Positions 16,257-24,947 of a DNA stretch of 36,063 nt are shown here, one piece after another. The DNA is taken from assembly GCA_910585965.1 (NCBI GenBank), contig CAJUHH010000025.1:1-36063 (forward strand). Direction: 5' to 3'. The translations under genes were made by a program, and so were the position numbers. Under the pieces are notes generated by a model. The model was not told the origin of the DNA. It saw only the letters and a list, made by a program, of their open reading frames with translations, and did not search any database. Source of the stretch: an uncultured Lachnospiraceae bacterium. Its GTDB lineage: Bacteria > Bacillota > Clostridia > Lachnospirales > Lachnospiraceae. Positions within the stretch are counted from its first letter, which is position 1; the number at the start of each line of letters is the position of its first letter.

Positions 16257-19046
16257 ATGGATAATCTGGAAAAAGCGATTCTTGTTTTGTTCCGGCATGT
16301 TCCGGCGCAGAAGGTGATAGAAGAAGAAATTTCTTCAACAGATATTACATACAAGGATTTTGTCCGGCTGATGAAGATCGCTTCGGAGGGATACAGCGAG
16401 ACGGAACTGGGGAATCTTTACCATTATTTGACGTGCAGCTTTGTGGATGAGCTGCACGGTGCGGAGTATGGGAGAAATGGAAAAGAGAGCCTGGATGTAT
16501 TTGGGCTGCTTCGGCATTATGCGGAGTGGGTTTTGACCGAACAGGACGGGGAGATCGTATGTGAATATTGCAAGTTTCTTCATTGGAGAAAGGCTACGGA
16601 GTCCTTAGGCGAGGATTTGTTAGCTGCTTGTTTTATAGCATCAAAGAAGAGAGAAAATGCAAGGGAATGCGCCGACCTGGATTGGAAAGCTTCCATTACG
16701 CATAATAATTGGGAACTTCATAAGATTCTGGAACAGGGAATGGCAGAGAACCATTCGCATTTAAAAGGAACTTCCCCTATATTTCCATTGACTTGGATCA
16801 GCTTGATGAACAACTTGTATCTGGATGGCGAATATGCGGATATCCAAAGGATAGAGGAAAACAGGCGCAAGATCGGTGCCAATATTTATTATGGTTATCA
16901 GGAAGAGAGTCTGTCCGTACAGCTGCTGCAGGCAGCATGCCTCCGATACATGATGTTTCGCGCGGTTTGCTGTGTCCTGTGGGAAGAAGGAGTTTCAAAG
17001 GAACTGGCCAAACAATGTGAAGAATATTGTGCAGCGCTAAAGAATCCGAAATATCTATATGGAATAAAAGAAGATTTGTCGGTCAGTATTATGGATGGAC
17101 AGAACGTGTTGAGGGATCGAATACTTCCGGATTATGCGATGGCAGGGGTTTTGAGGGAGAAAGGGGATCTGGATGACAGGACTGCCGTTTTCCAGGGAGA
17201 ACGGTGGCTTTTCTATCATTTCTTTTCCGGGATTTTTTCTAAGACAAAATTATATGCCTATCGGGATTGGTTTTATGCATATCTCTTAATAAAAGAAAAT
17301 TTCAGGGCAGAATTTGTTCAGGGAAATAAGGATGTTGGATTTGAAAATTTCCGCATTTACGAAGGACGCAAGGATATTTTTCTGGAGAACAGTTTTTTTA
17401 AAAAGGAATTGGTCAAAAAAGCGATTGAAGCATGTTTTGCAGAGAGCAGGGCTTCAGTGATGGAAACGAGGATTGCCCCAAAGAGATCAGCGGAAGAATA
17501 TAGCAGATTTATGCGGGAAGTAGACGGTTGGTTTTCCAATAAAAAAACATATCATCACCGCCTTTTTTATGTGGTACATTTCATAAAGGGGCCGGATTCT
17601 GCTAAGAATGATGAGTTTGTCGCTTGCCGGCACAGCAAAAACCGTGCGGAATATAAAGAACAGGCGCTTTGCCTGGCCCGGTTTCGGGAAGAATATCCCA
17701 ATGAGGCGATGCGCATTCGGGGAATTGATGCCGCCAATATGGAGATTGGATGCGGGCCGGAGGTATTTGCACAGATTTTCCGATATCTGTCAGACCATAA
17801 GGTATTTTTGGAAATGGAAACAGAACGAAAGGTGCCGCAATTAAAGAAGACATATCATGTGGGAGAAGATTTTTTGGATCTCGCCAGCGGACTTCGTGCC
17901 ATCGATGAGGCAGTTCATTTCCTTGAAATGAGATGCGGCGACCGCCTTGGGCATGCCATTGCGCTGGGAATAGACGCGAATGACTGGTATCGAAGCAAAA
18001 ATGATCGAATTTTATTGGCACAGCAGGAATATCTGGATAATGTTGCATGGATGTACCATATGGCAGTGTCCTGCCACATGGATGATAAAGAAAGTGTGCT
18101 GAGCTTTTTAAGAGAAGAGTATGAATATTATTTTCAGATGATTTATCGGAATGCGATGGATCAGAGGATGTTGGATTATATAAGCCAAATGGCAAGGAAA
18201 TATTACAAGGGTACGGAATGGGAAAAGTATTATAGCGACAGACCGTATGATTTTTCGATTGAAAATTATTATATGGCCTGGGAATTGCGGGGGGATGACC
18301 CGGACTTGTACAGCGATGGATTCTTTGCAAATAATAGTATAGTTGGATATAGATACCAATCCTTTTCTTATTATGCCATAAACAGGAATTTCCCGGAAAA
18401 GCAGAATAAGCGTTATCTTCAGGAGGCGGCATTGCTGTATTATTATTATCATTATAACAGGGGTGTACGCAGGGAAGGCAGAAAAATCATAGAAAAAAAG
18501 GTTGACAGGGCTTATGTTCATTGTGCCGGGCTGATCCAGCGCGAGCTTCAAAAAATAGTGGCCGCAAGAGGGATCGGCATTGAAACGAATCCGTCTTCGA
18601 ATAAATTAATAGGCACATTCGGGCGTTATGATAAACACCCCATTTTGAATTTTTACAATAAAGGCTTGATCGAAGAGGGCGAAAAGCTGCGGGATTGCCC
18701 TCAACTGAGCGTTTCCATTAATACGGATGATGCTGGTATTTTCAGTACATCTTTGGAAAATGAATATGCTTATATGGCGTTGGCTCTTGAAAAAGCAAAG
18801 GATGAACAGGGAAATCCATTATATAAAAGAAGAAATATTTATGAGTGGCTGGATAACATTCGGATGATGGGAATGCGGCAGGCTTTTCTTGGCGAAGAAG
18901 AAATGAAAAAGGCGATGAAAGAATGGACGGATGACAGAAAGCGTAAGGAGACATTGGAATATGATTCACTTGATCATTCCTCCGATATCGGATTGTTTTA
19001 TGCCGACTTTAGGGGTGGCTCAGATTGCAGGGTATTTAAAGGATAA
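16257..19046 (+). CDS. rdrB-like: Adenosine-deaminase-fold protein, RdrB-like (RADAR deaminase)
   Basis: A 929-aa protein with the scattered active-site motifs of the adenosine/AMP deaminase TIM barrel. These are HSHLKG (His166 and His168, the zinc HxH pair), HVGED (His534 with Glu537, zinc ligand and proton donor), RLGHAIALG (His566), and NTDDAG (Asp824 and Asp825). All expected catalytic residues are present. It is far longer than a normal adenosine deaminase (about 350 aa), as RdrB proteins are; RdrB forms a large shell and deaminates adenosine in RNA and/or ATP/dATP during phage infection. It follows the RdrA-like gene by 32 nt with AAAGGGGAT before ATG. Its last 86 nt overlap the next gene in another frame, implying coupled translation. 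Function by family; activity untested. Confidence 0.82.
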   Translation: MDNLEKAILVLFRHVPAQKVIEEEISSTDITYKDFVRLMKIASEGYSETELGNLYHYLTCSFVDELHGAEYGRNGKESLDVFGLLRHYAEWVLTEQDGEIVCEYCKFLHWRKATESLGEDLLAACFIASKKRENARECADLDWKASITHNNWELHKILEQGMAENHSHLKGTSPIFPLTWISLMNNLYLDGEYADIQRIEENRRKIGANIYYGYQEESLSVQLLQAACLRYMMFRAVCCVLWEEGVSKELAKQCEEYCAALKNPKYLYGIKEDLSVSIMDGQNVLRDRILPDYAMAGVLREKGDLDDRTAVFQGERWLFYHFFSGIFSKTKLYAYRDWFYAYLLIKENFRAEFVQGNKDVGFENFRIYEGRKDIFLENSFFKKELVKKAIEACFAESRASVMETRIAPKRSAEEYSRFMREVDGWFSNKKTYHHRLFYVVHFIKGPDSAKNDEFVACRHSKNRAEYKEQALCLARFREEYPNEAMRIRGIDAANMEIGCGPEVFAQIFRYLSDHKVFLEMETERKVPQLKKTYHVGEDFLDLASGLRAIDEAVHFLEMRCGDRLGHAIALGIDANDWYRSKNDRILLAQQEYLDNVAWMYHMAVSCHMDDKESVLSFLREEYEYYFQMIYRNAMDQRMLDYISQMARKYYKGTEWEKYYSDRPYDFSIENYYMAWELRGDDPDLYSDGFFANNSIVGYRYQSFSYYAINRNFPEKQNKRYLQEAALLYYYYHYNRGVRREGRKIIEKKVDRAYVHCAGLIQRELQKIVAARGIGIETNPSSNKLIGTFGRYDKHPILNFYNKGLIEEGEKLRDCPQLSVSINTDDAGIFSTSLENEYAYMALALEKAKDEQGNPLYKRRNIYEWLDNIRMMGMRQAFLGEEEMKKAMKEWTDDRKRKETLEYDSLDHSSDIGLFYADFRGGSDCRVFKG

Positions 19047-20601
19047 CGGTATCGCATGTAAGGCGTATGACGCCAGTGCAGAGTTAATGCATATTCTCTT
19101 GGAAGGCTGGAAAGACCAGAAAGAGATATCTTCTGATGAAAAAGAAAACGGCGGCTATACCTATAAAAATATAGCGGAATGCCTGAATTGGTATTCAGAT
19201 AGAAGCAAAAATCTGAAGATTGCGATGGATGATTTCCAGACGGGTTTTTCCTGGAGGGAATTGGACAAGCTTCAGGAATATGTAGAACAGGAAGATGATT
19301 TTGCAAGGAAATTGGAGAAGTTATCTTTTCTTCATGAGAAGAATCCTGAAACAGGAGGAGAAGAATGGTATGGTTTTTCCATATCTTATGATTGTCAGGT
19401 AATTCCTGCCATGCGTCTGGCACACATATTAAAGAAAAAAAAACCTGAAGCAAAAATCGGCATCGGGGGATCGCTGTTATACAATTATGAAAATGATTTT
19501 TATAAATTGGTTCATATGACGGACTGGGTTGATATGCTGATGGTCGGAGCCGGGGAAGAAGTCTGGAAGTATATAGGAGTAAAAAGGATAGAAGAACTGG
19601 ACAGCCTTTCGGGAATAGAAGTCAGCCATATGCAGGGGAAATATATGATTGACACACGGAAGAGAAAAACGAAGCCGATCGTATATGAGCCTGATTTTTC
19701 GGATTTTCGTTTTGAATATTATCCGTCCGGGGAGAAGGCATTCCCATATATGATTAAAGACAGATGCTATTATGGGAAATGTCATTTTTGCAATGGGGAT
19801 AAAGTGGAGGAACAGAGCCTTGCCAAAGATATAGAAATTGCGTTTGGAAAAATGCACGAAATTGCAGAAATTACGGGAATCCATAACGTTTATATTGTTG
19901 ATGCCGCCTTGTCTCCAGTGGATTTAAAAACAATTGCTAATTTGCCGGACATGGGGCTTCAATGGATAGCAAATGGCCGGTTTGAAAAAAATCTGACAGA
20001 TGAGGAATTAATTGCGGCGATTGCACAAAAAGGATGTGTGATGTTACGGTTTGGCTTGGAGTCGGCTTCACAGAAAATTTTGGATTATATGAATAAAGGT
20101 ACGAAAGTGGATGTTGCAGAAAAAATTTTAAATCTGGCAGCGAGGTATGGAATCAGAAACCATGTGTACCTTATGTTTGGTTATCCAGGGGAAACGAAAG
20201 AAGACAGGGAGATGACGATTGAGTTTGTAAAACGGAACCGAATGGCTATTTCTTCTTATTCTGTTTCACTGTTCCAGCCAATTCCCGGAACGAAGGTGTA
20301 TCAGGAACTTTTAGAAAAAATAGGAAGGGATGAAGATATTTATGAACGCATGATTGAGTTCATCTATAAGGATGAATATTATTATGCGGAGATTTATCAG
20401 GATATTTCCAGATTAAATGATGTCTTGCGCGGTTATGCAAAAACCAATGTCGAATATTATTCTGCTAATATTTTTAATCAGTTCGCTGATGGAGAAAGGA
20501 AAGGGGCGGAAAAAAATTTTGACAGAAAAGATCATATTATGACAAAAGAAGAAATTCAGAAGGAGATCAGTATTCAATTTTTGCCGGAAAATAAGTTGTG
20601 A
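18961..20601 (+). CDS. Radical SAM enzyme with cobalamin-binding-type N-terminus
   Basis: A 546-aa protein. The N-terminus (MIHLIIPPISD, with MPTLGVAQIAGYLKDNGI and AYDAS) is typical of B12-binding radical SAM proteins. The cluster motif CYYGKCHFC is a CX4CX2C arrangement at Cys269, Cys274 and Cys277, wider by one residue than the canonical motif. Later come GLESASQKILDYMNKGT and FGYPGETKEDREMT, common in this class. Relatives methylate or rearrange peptides, nucleobases or lipids; some act in RiPP pathways. The ATG at 18961 is chosen because AAGGAG lies 10 nt upstream and the conserved PPI motif starts right after it; the ORF is open back to 18931. It overlaps the deaminase gene by 86 nt. 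The substrate could be the peptide or a deaminated nucleotide; this is not decidable. Confidence 0.85.
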   Translation: MIHLIIPPISDCFMPTLGVAQIAGYLKDNGIACKAYDASAELMHILLEGWKDQKEISSDEKENGGYTYKNIAECLNWYSDRSKNLKIAMDDFQTGFSWRELDKLQEYVEQEDDFARKLEKLSFLHEKNPETGGEEWYGFSISYDCQVIPAMRLAHILKKKKPEAKIGIGGSLLYNYENDFYKLVHMTDWVDMLMVGAGEEVWKYIGVKRIEELDSLSGIEVSHMQGKYMIDTRKRKTKPIVYEPDFSDFRFEYYPSGEKAFPYMIKDRCYYGKCHFCNGDKVEEQSLAKDIEIAFGKMHEIAEITGIHNVYIVDAALSPVDLKTIANLPDMGLQWIANGRFEKNLTDEELIAAIAQKGCVMLRFGLESASQKILDYMNKGTKVDVAEKILNLAARYGIRNHVYLMFGYPGETKEDREMTIEFVKRNRMAISSYSVSLFQPIPGTKVYQELLEKIGRDEDIYERMIEFIYKDEYYYAEIYQDISRLNDVLRGYAKTNVEYYSANIFNQFADGERKGAEKNFDRKDHIMTKEEIQKEISIQFLPENKL

Positions 20602-20621
20602 TCGGATAGGGAGGAGAACAT

Positions 20622-23009
20622 ATGAATGGAATTTCGATGTATGGCTGCAGGGAGAATAATCTGAAGAATGTGGATATTACGATACCTTATTCAAAAATTG
20701 TATGCTTTATCGGCGTATCGGGTTCTGGTAAGTCAACATTGGTTTTCGACACCTTATACGCAGAGGGAAAAAGAAGGTATATAGAATCCTTGGGTGTCAA
20801 CGAAGCATATTATTTATCTAAAATAAAAAAGCCGGAAGCGGATCATTTTGTTGGCGTGCCTCCGGCAATTGCGTTAGTGCAAAGCAGGACGAATCGGAAT
20901 CCAAGAAGTACGGTAGGAACGATCTCCCAGATTTCTTATTATCTCCAAGCATTATTTTCTTCCTGCGGCCAGAAGCCGGAATGGATGCATAAGGAGCTTA
21001 CTCCATCTATGTTCAACCTGAATTCCCCCCAAGGGATATGTCCTGAATGCGAGGGGAATGGGGAAATTATGGAATTTGATGAGACATTGATCTGGCCAGA
21101 CCAGGAATTATCGGTTGCCAGGGGAGGATTAAAGCTGGGGGGAGCCAAACAGGGAACGACTAAGTATACATTTTTGGATTCTTTCCTAAAGCAGTATGGA
21201 TGCAATATTGATACACCGATTAAAGAGTTTCCCAATGAGTTAAAAGTGGCGCTTTTGTTTGGTCAGAAAAAGAATAGAAGATTTAAGCTGGAATATCCCG
21301 GAATTATAAATGACAGCGAAAGGCTTTATAAAACGACGAAGAGCATAGCGGTGAAAGAAGATCTGGAACATTTTATGAAAAAGATGCCGTGCGAAAGCTG
21401 CGACGGAACGGGGTATTCTCCCGATATACTGGAAGTTGCAATCGACGGGAAAAATATTGATTATTATATGAATTTGAGCATGGACGAGCTTGCGTATTTT
21501 TTTGAAAATTATAGTTTTCATGACCAACGGGATCTTATGTGGGGGCAGATAAAAAATACATTTTTAAGGAATCTGCATCAATGTATAAATCTTGGGATTG
21601 GTTATTTGTCGTTGGGCAGAAAAGCGACTACATTATCAGGAGGAGAAGTACAGAGGCTAAAAATAGCGGCGCAGATATCAAGCGAAATTTCAGGAGTCGT
21701 TTATGTGCTGGATGAACCTTCATCGGGACTGCATGCTTCCGATATTGGAAAGGTGCTGGACGCAGTAAAAATGCTGAATTGTACAGGAAATAAGAACACG
21801 GTCGTCCTGGTGGAGCATACTGCCAAACTTATAAAAGCATCGGATTATATTTTTGAGGTGGGTCCTGGAGCGGGCGAACAAGGCGGTGAGATTATTGCCC
21901 AAGGGACGGTAGATGAAATATGCGGAAATAAAGCATCTATTTCGGGAAAATATCTGACTGGGGAATGCATAGCAGGTATGCCGGAACTTTCCCATACATT
22001 TAAACCGAATGGAATAATCAGGCTGCATCATGTGACAGCTAATAATTTGAAAAATATATCTGTGGATATTCCATTGGGAGGGATGGTCTGCGTGACGGGA
22101 GTTTCAGGTTCGGGAAAAACATCGCTTATTTTTGACTCTTTTTACCAGAGCATATACCATAAAAGAAATATCGGGCTGGAGAATATAGAAGGGCGGGAGA
22201 ATATAAAAAAAGTAATTTTATGCGATCAGTCTTCTATTGGAAAGTCGTCCAGGTCTTGTCCCGTGACATATCTTGATTTGTATGAGCCGATTCGAAAATT
22301 GTTTGCAAAGCAGGAATTGGCGAAAAAGAGGAAATATAAGGAAACGCATTTTAGTTTTAATGTGGCTGGAGGAAGATGTGAGGCATGCAAAGGAGAAGGC
22401 GCATTGAAAGTCAGTATGGGTTTTCTTCCAGATATGACAGTGATATGCGACCAATGTGAAGGCAGGAGATTTAAAAAAGAAACGCTGGAAATTAAGTATA
22501 AAGATAGGTCCATTTATGATGTGCTGGAGATGAGCGTATCGAATGCAAAAGATTTTTTTAAAGAGGAAAAAGGAATTTGTTCAAAATTGGAGGCAATGGA
22601 AAAAGTCGGCTTGGGTTATCTGAAGTTGGGCCAGCCCACATCCACGCTTTCAGGAGGTGAATCACAAAGGCTGAAATTAGCGGCTGAAATTACAAAGGCG
22701 AATTCCAAAGGAACCTTGTTTATTTTTGATGAACCGACCAAAGGGCTGCATTTTGAGGATGTCAAACAGTTGCTGAAGGTAATGAAAGAATTGGTCAGGA
22801 TAGGAAATTCTCTTTTGGTTGTGGAACATAATTTGGATGTGATTGTATCCTGTGACCATATTATTGATATTGGGCCGGGTGCAGGAAGATTTGGGGGGAA
22901 CATTGTAGGCGAAGGAACACCTATGGAAATTGCAAAGTTGGAAACGCCTACAGGAAAGGAAATCAGGGCGTATTTTCAGGCATGCGGAGCGATGAATAAT
23001 TTTCGTTGA
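20622..23009 (+). CDS. UvrA-like ABC ATPase lacking the UvrB-binding domain (UvrA2 type)
   Basis: A 795-aa cytoplasmic twin ABC ATPase of the UvrA family. Visible features are Walker A 1 GVSGSGKST (residues 31-39), signature LSGGE 1 (338-342), Walker A 2 GVSGSGKTS (493-501), signature LSGGE 2 (676-680), and both zinc modules (CPECEGNG at 140, CESCDGTG at 257, CEACKGEG at 586, then CDQCEGRRF). Normal UvrA is about 940 aa. Here the sequence runs straight from LQALFSSCG to MFNLNSPQGICPEC, so the UvrB-binding domain is absent. Such UvrA2 proteins do not recruit UvrB; several protect producers of DNA-binding antibiotics (DrrC type). GGGAGGAGA precedes ATG 20622, 20 nt after the radical SAM stop. 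It is the last gene before the terminator. Role here: self-protection or DNA sensing (inference). Confidence 0.9.
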   Translation: MNGISMYGCRENNLKNVDITIPYSKIVCFIGVSGSGKSTLVFDTLYAEGKRRYIESLGVNEAYYLSKIKKPEADHFVGVPPAIALVQSRTNRNPRSTVGTISQISYYLQALFSSCGQKPEWMHKELTPSMFNLNSPQGICPECEGNGEIMEFDETLIWPDQELSVARGGLKLGGAKQGTTKYTFLDSFLKQYGCNIDTPIKEFPNELKVALLFGQKKNRRFKLEYPGIINDSERLYKTTKSIAVKEDLEHFMKKMPCESCDGTGYSPDILEVAIDGKNIDYYMNLSMDELAYFFENYSFHDQRDLMWGQIKNTFLRNLHQCINLGIGYLSLGRKATTLSGGEVQRLKIAAQISSEISGVVYVLDEPSSGLHASDIGKVLDAVKMLNCTGNKNTVVLVEHTAKLIKASDYIFEVGPGAGEQGGEIIAQGTVDEICGNKASISGKYLTGECIAGMPELSHTFKPNGIIRLHHVTANNLKNISVDIPLGGMVCVTGVSGSGKTSLIFDSFYQSIYHKRNIGLENIEGRENIKKVILCDQSSIGKSSRSCPVTYLDLYEPIRKLFAKQELAKKRKYKETHFSFNVAGGRCEACKGEGALKVSMGFLPDMTVICDQCEGRRFKKETLEIKYKDRSIYDVLEMSVSNAKDFFKEEKGICSKLEAMEKVGLGYLKLGQPTSTLSGGESQRLKLAAEITKANSKGTLFIFDEPTKGLHFEDVKQLLKVMKELVRIGNSLLVVEHNLDVIVSCDHIIDIGPGAGRFGGNIVGEGTPMEIAKLETPTGKEIRAYFQACGAMNNFR

Positions 23010-23012
23010 TAT

Positions 23013-23050
23013 AAGGAGCGTTGAAATGTGTTTGTTCAACGCTCCTTTTT
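23013..23050 (+). terminator. Intrinsic terminator of the 12-kb operon
   Basis: Perfect 13-bp stem AAGGAGCGTTGAA / TTCAACGCTCCTT with a 9-nt loop, followed by a T run. It starts 4 nt after the UvrA-like stop. On the other strand the stem lacks a good T run, so it is mainly a plus-strand terminator. Confidence 0.92.
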
Positions 23051-23070
23051 CCTGAAGTTTTTTAAAATAA

Positions 23071-23898
23071 TCATATTTTTTTCTGGTAATAATGCTCCAA
23101 AGCCTGGATCATCTGGTAAAGCGCCATGGCAATGATGCAGAGGATCATGATGGATGTGATGACCATGTTAAGCTGGAAGACCTGCGACCCATAAATAATC
23201 AAATACCCGAGTCCCCTGCGGGCGGCGAGGAACTCGCCGATAACCACTCCTACCAAGGCCAAGCCGATATTTACCTTCATATTGCTTAAAACCGTAGGGA
23301 TAGAACCGGGAAGCACCACTTTCAGGAAAGCATTTCTTTTGTTTCCGCCCAGCGTATAGATCAGCTTGATCTTTTCTTCATCCACTTGCCTGAACCCGGT
23401 ATAGAGGTTAATGATGGATCCGAATATGGCGACAGAAATTCCTGCTACAATAATGGTATTGATTCCGGTTCCCAGCCATACAATGAATAAGGGGGCAAGA
23501 GCGGATTTGGGCAGACTGTTTAAAACAACCAGATATGGTTCCAGTATTTCGGAACATCTGGCCGAATACCATAAAAGGGTGGCGGATAACATTCCGATCA
23601 AAAGAACAAGCAGGAAGCTGGCGACGGTTTCCAGAAGGGTGATTCCGGTATTCGTAAAGAACGTGCCGTCTTTCACCATATCCCAAAAACATAAAGCAAC
23701 CCGGCTCGGGCTGCTGAAAAAGAATGCATCGATATATCCCATATAGGCAGCCAATTCCCAGACGGCGAGGAAAAGAACAAAAATCAGAAGCCGTACGGCG
23801 ACTACAAGGCGGTGGTGACGCAGCTGGGCGTGTTCATATTTTTCCTGGTTAGTCAGAGTCCGGCCGGGCGATTTGCGGGAGTTGTATATAGTTTTCAT
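23071..23898 (-). CDS. ABC transporter permease (SsuC/TauC family)
   Basis: Integral membrane subunit of 275 aa with about six hydrophobic helices. The cytoplasmic EAA-type loop is visible as GGNKRNAFLKVVLPGSIPTVLSNMK. The family imports nitrate, sulfonates, taurine or thiamine precursors. The start at 23898 is chosen because AAGGAGATTT lies just upstream; an earlier in-frame ATG at 23949 has no such site. Its first 50 nt overlap the end of the ATPase gene, implying translational coupling. No substrate-binding protein gene is next to it in this window, so the cargo is unknown. Confidence 0.9.
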   Translation of the reverse strand: MKTIYNSRKSPGRTLTNQEKYEHAQLRHHRLVVAVRLLIFVLFLAVWELAAYMGYIDAFFFSSPSRVALCFWDMVKDGTFFTNTGITLLETVASFLLVLLIGMLSATLLWYSARCSEILEPYLVVLNSLPKSALAPLFIVWLGTGINTIIVAGISVAIFGSIINLYTGFRQVDEEKIKLIYTLGGNKRNAFLKVVLPGSIPTVLSNMKVNIGLALVGVVIGEFLAARRGLGYLIIYGSQVFQLNMVITSIMILCIIAMALYQMIQALEHYYQKKI

Positions 23899-24670
23899 CA
23901 GAAATCTCCTTCCATAATTGATTAAAGTATCCCTGGTATTCCGGAGCATTCCGGGAAGCGAGGGGGGAGTTGCCGGAAATGGTCAGGTGGATCGGAATAT
24001 CGCATTTGATACAAGCGGGACGTTTGCTGAGAACGAGAATGCGGTCGGCAAGGCTGATAGCCTCCGAGAGATCGTGGGTTACGAGGATTGCTGTTTTTTT
24101 TGTGGAACGTATAATATTGCAGATATCGGAGGAAACGGAAAGCCTTGTCTGGTAATCCAGGGCGCTGAAAGGTTCATCCAGCAAAAGGATATCCGGATCA
24201 AGGACAAGGGTGCGTATCAGCGCGGCGCGCTGCTTCATTCCGCCTGACAGTTCCCCGGGTTTTTTGTCCTTGAACTTATATAGCCCATAGTCTTTGAGAA
24301 GCTTTATGGCTCGTTCTTTTTTTTCAGGAGTAAGCTGGTGGTTAATTTCCAATCCCAGGATAACATTGCGGTAAATGGTACGCCATTCGAAAAGATGGTC
24401 GTGCTGGAGCATGTATCCGATTCTGGGGCAGCATTGCTTTTCCGTATTTTCTTCCAGAGCGGCTGAAAAATGGATTTCTCCGCTTTCCGGCGGAATCAGG
24501 CCGGCAATGATGGACAGAAGAGTGGACTTGCCGCAGCCGGAAGGGCCGACGATCGCCAGGAATTCTCCTTTATTTACATGGAAGGATATATGGGATAAGG
24601 CATCGGTTTCGCCTTTTGGGCTGTGGTAGGAATAGCAGATATCATTTAATTCCAATATCGGGTTTGTCAT
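23849..24670 (-). CDS. ABC transporter ATP-binding protein (SsuB/TauB family)
   Basis: Cytoplasmic ATPase subunit, 273 aa. It has Walker A GPSGCGKST, a Q-loop in YMLQHDHLFEWRT, ABC signature LSGGMKQRAAL, Walker B ILLLDEPFSALD and the switch histidine in LVTHDLSEAISLADRI, all intact. It pairs with the overlapping permease. The start at 24670 has GGAGGAATC upstream. The sequence is typical of importers of sulfonate/nitrate/HMP type. A weak TATAAT-like element lies upstream on the minus strand near 24690-24700 but has no good -35 partner, so the promoter is not called. Confidence 0.92.
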   Translation of the reverse strand: MTNPILELNDICYSYHSPKGETDALSHISFHVNKGEFLAIVGPSGCGKSTLLSIIAGLIPPESGEIHFSAALEENTEKQCCPRIGYMLQHDHLFEWRTIYRNVILGLEINHQLTPEKKERAIKLLKDYGLYKFKDKKPGELSGGMKQRAALIRTLVLDPDILLLDEPFSALDYQTRLSVSSDICNIIRSTKKTAILVTHDLSEAISLADRILVLSKRPACIKCDIPIHLTISGNSPLASRNAPEYQGYFNQLWKEISDENYIQLPQIARPDSD

Positions 24671-24882
24671 AAGATTCCTCCAATGTCATATATGTTCATT
24701 ATATGATGAGGGAAGAAAAATGGTGTGAATTGTAATAATTAAGCGAAGGGTTTATCGAATACCGCCAAGAAAATCGTTTCCCGCCCGCATCCATCCCATC
24801 CCTTTCCCGTTTCCTTCCGGCTCTGCCGTACTGTGTTTCCAGCCTTCGCAAACCGTTTTCCTTGCAGTTCCCTTGGAAAAGA

Positions 24883-24911
24883 TTGAAAAAGCGGAAAAAA
24901 TATGGTAGTAT
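24883..24911 (+). promoter_or_regulatory. Sigma-A-type promoter of argH
   Basis: TTGAAA, a 17-nt spacer and TAGTAT, ending 36 nt before the argH start. It is likely the main promoter for the argH-asd-EAL-topB series. No riboswitch or T-box fold was recognised in the short leader. Confidence 0.65.
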
Positions 24912-24947
24912 CTAATATCAGATTGGATGGATTTGGAGGATGATATT

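Larger units (their letters stand above)
10940..23050 (+). other. Predicted single operon of eight genes (RiPP-like plus RADAR-like)
   Basis: One strong promoter, eight same-strand genes with gaps of 5-32 nt or an overlap, and one strong terminator at the end. The base composition is visibly more A/T-rich than the flanking metabolic genes, clearest in 13.5-16.2 kb, which fits horizontal acquisition. The unit sits between two minus-strand operons. No integrase, tRNA or direct repeat was seen at its edges. Confidence 0.75.

Noticed and set aside
24671..24882. Pyrimidine-rich stretch upstream of argH as a riboswitch or T-box
   Set aside because: It lies upstream of the argH promoter, has no T-box sequence or recognisable aptamer core, and shows no terminator.
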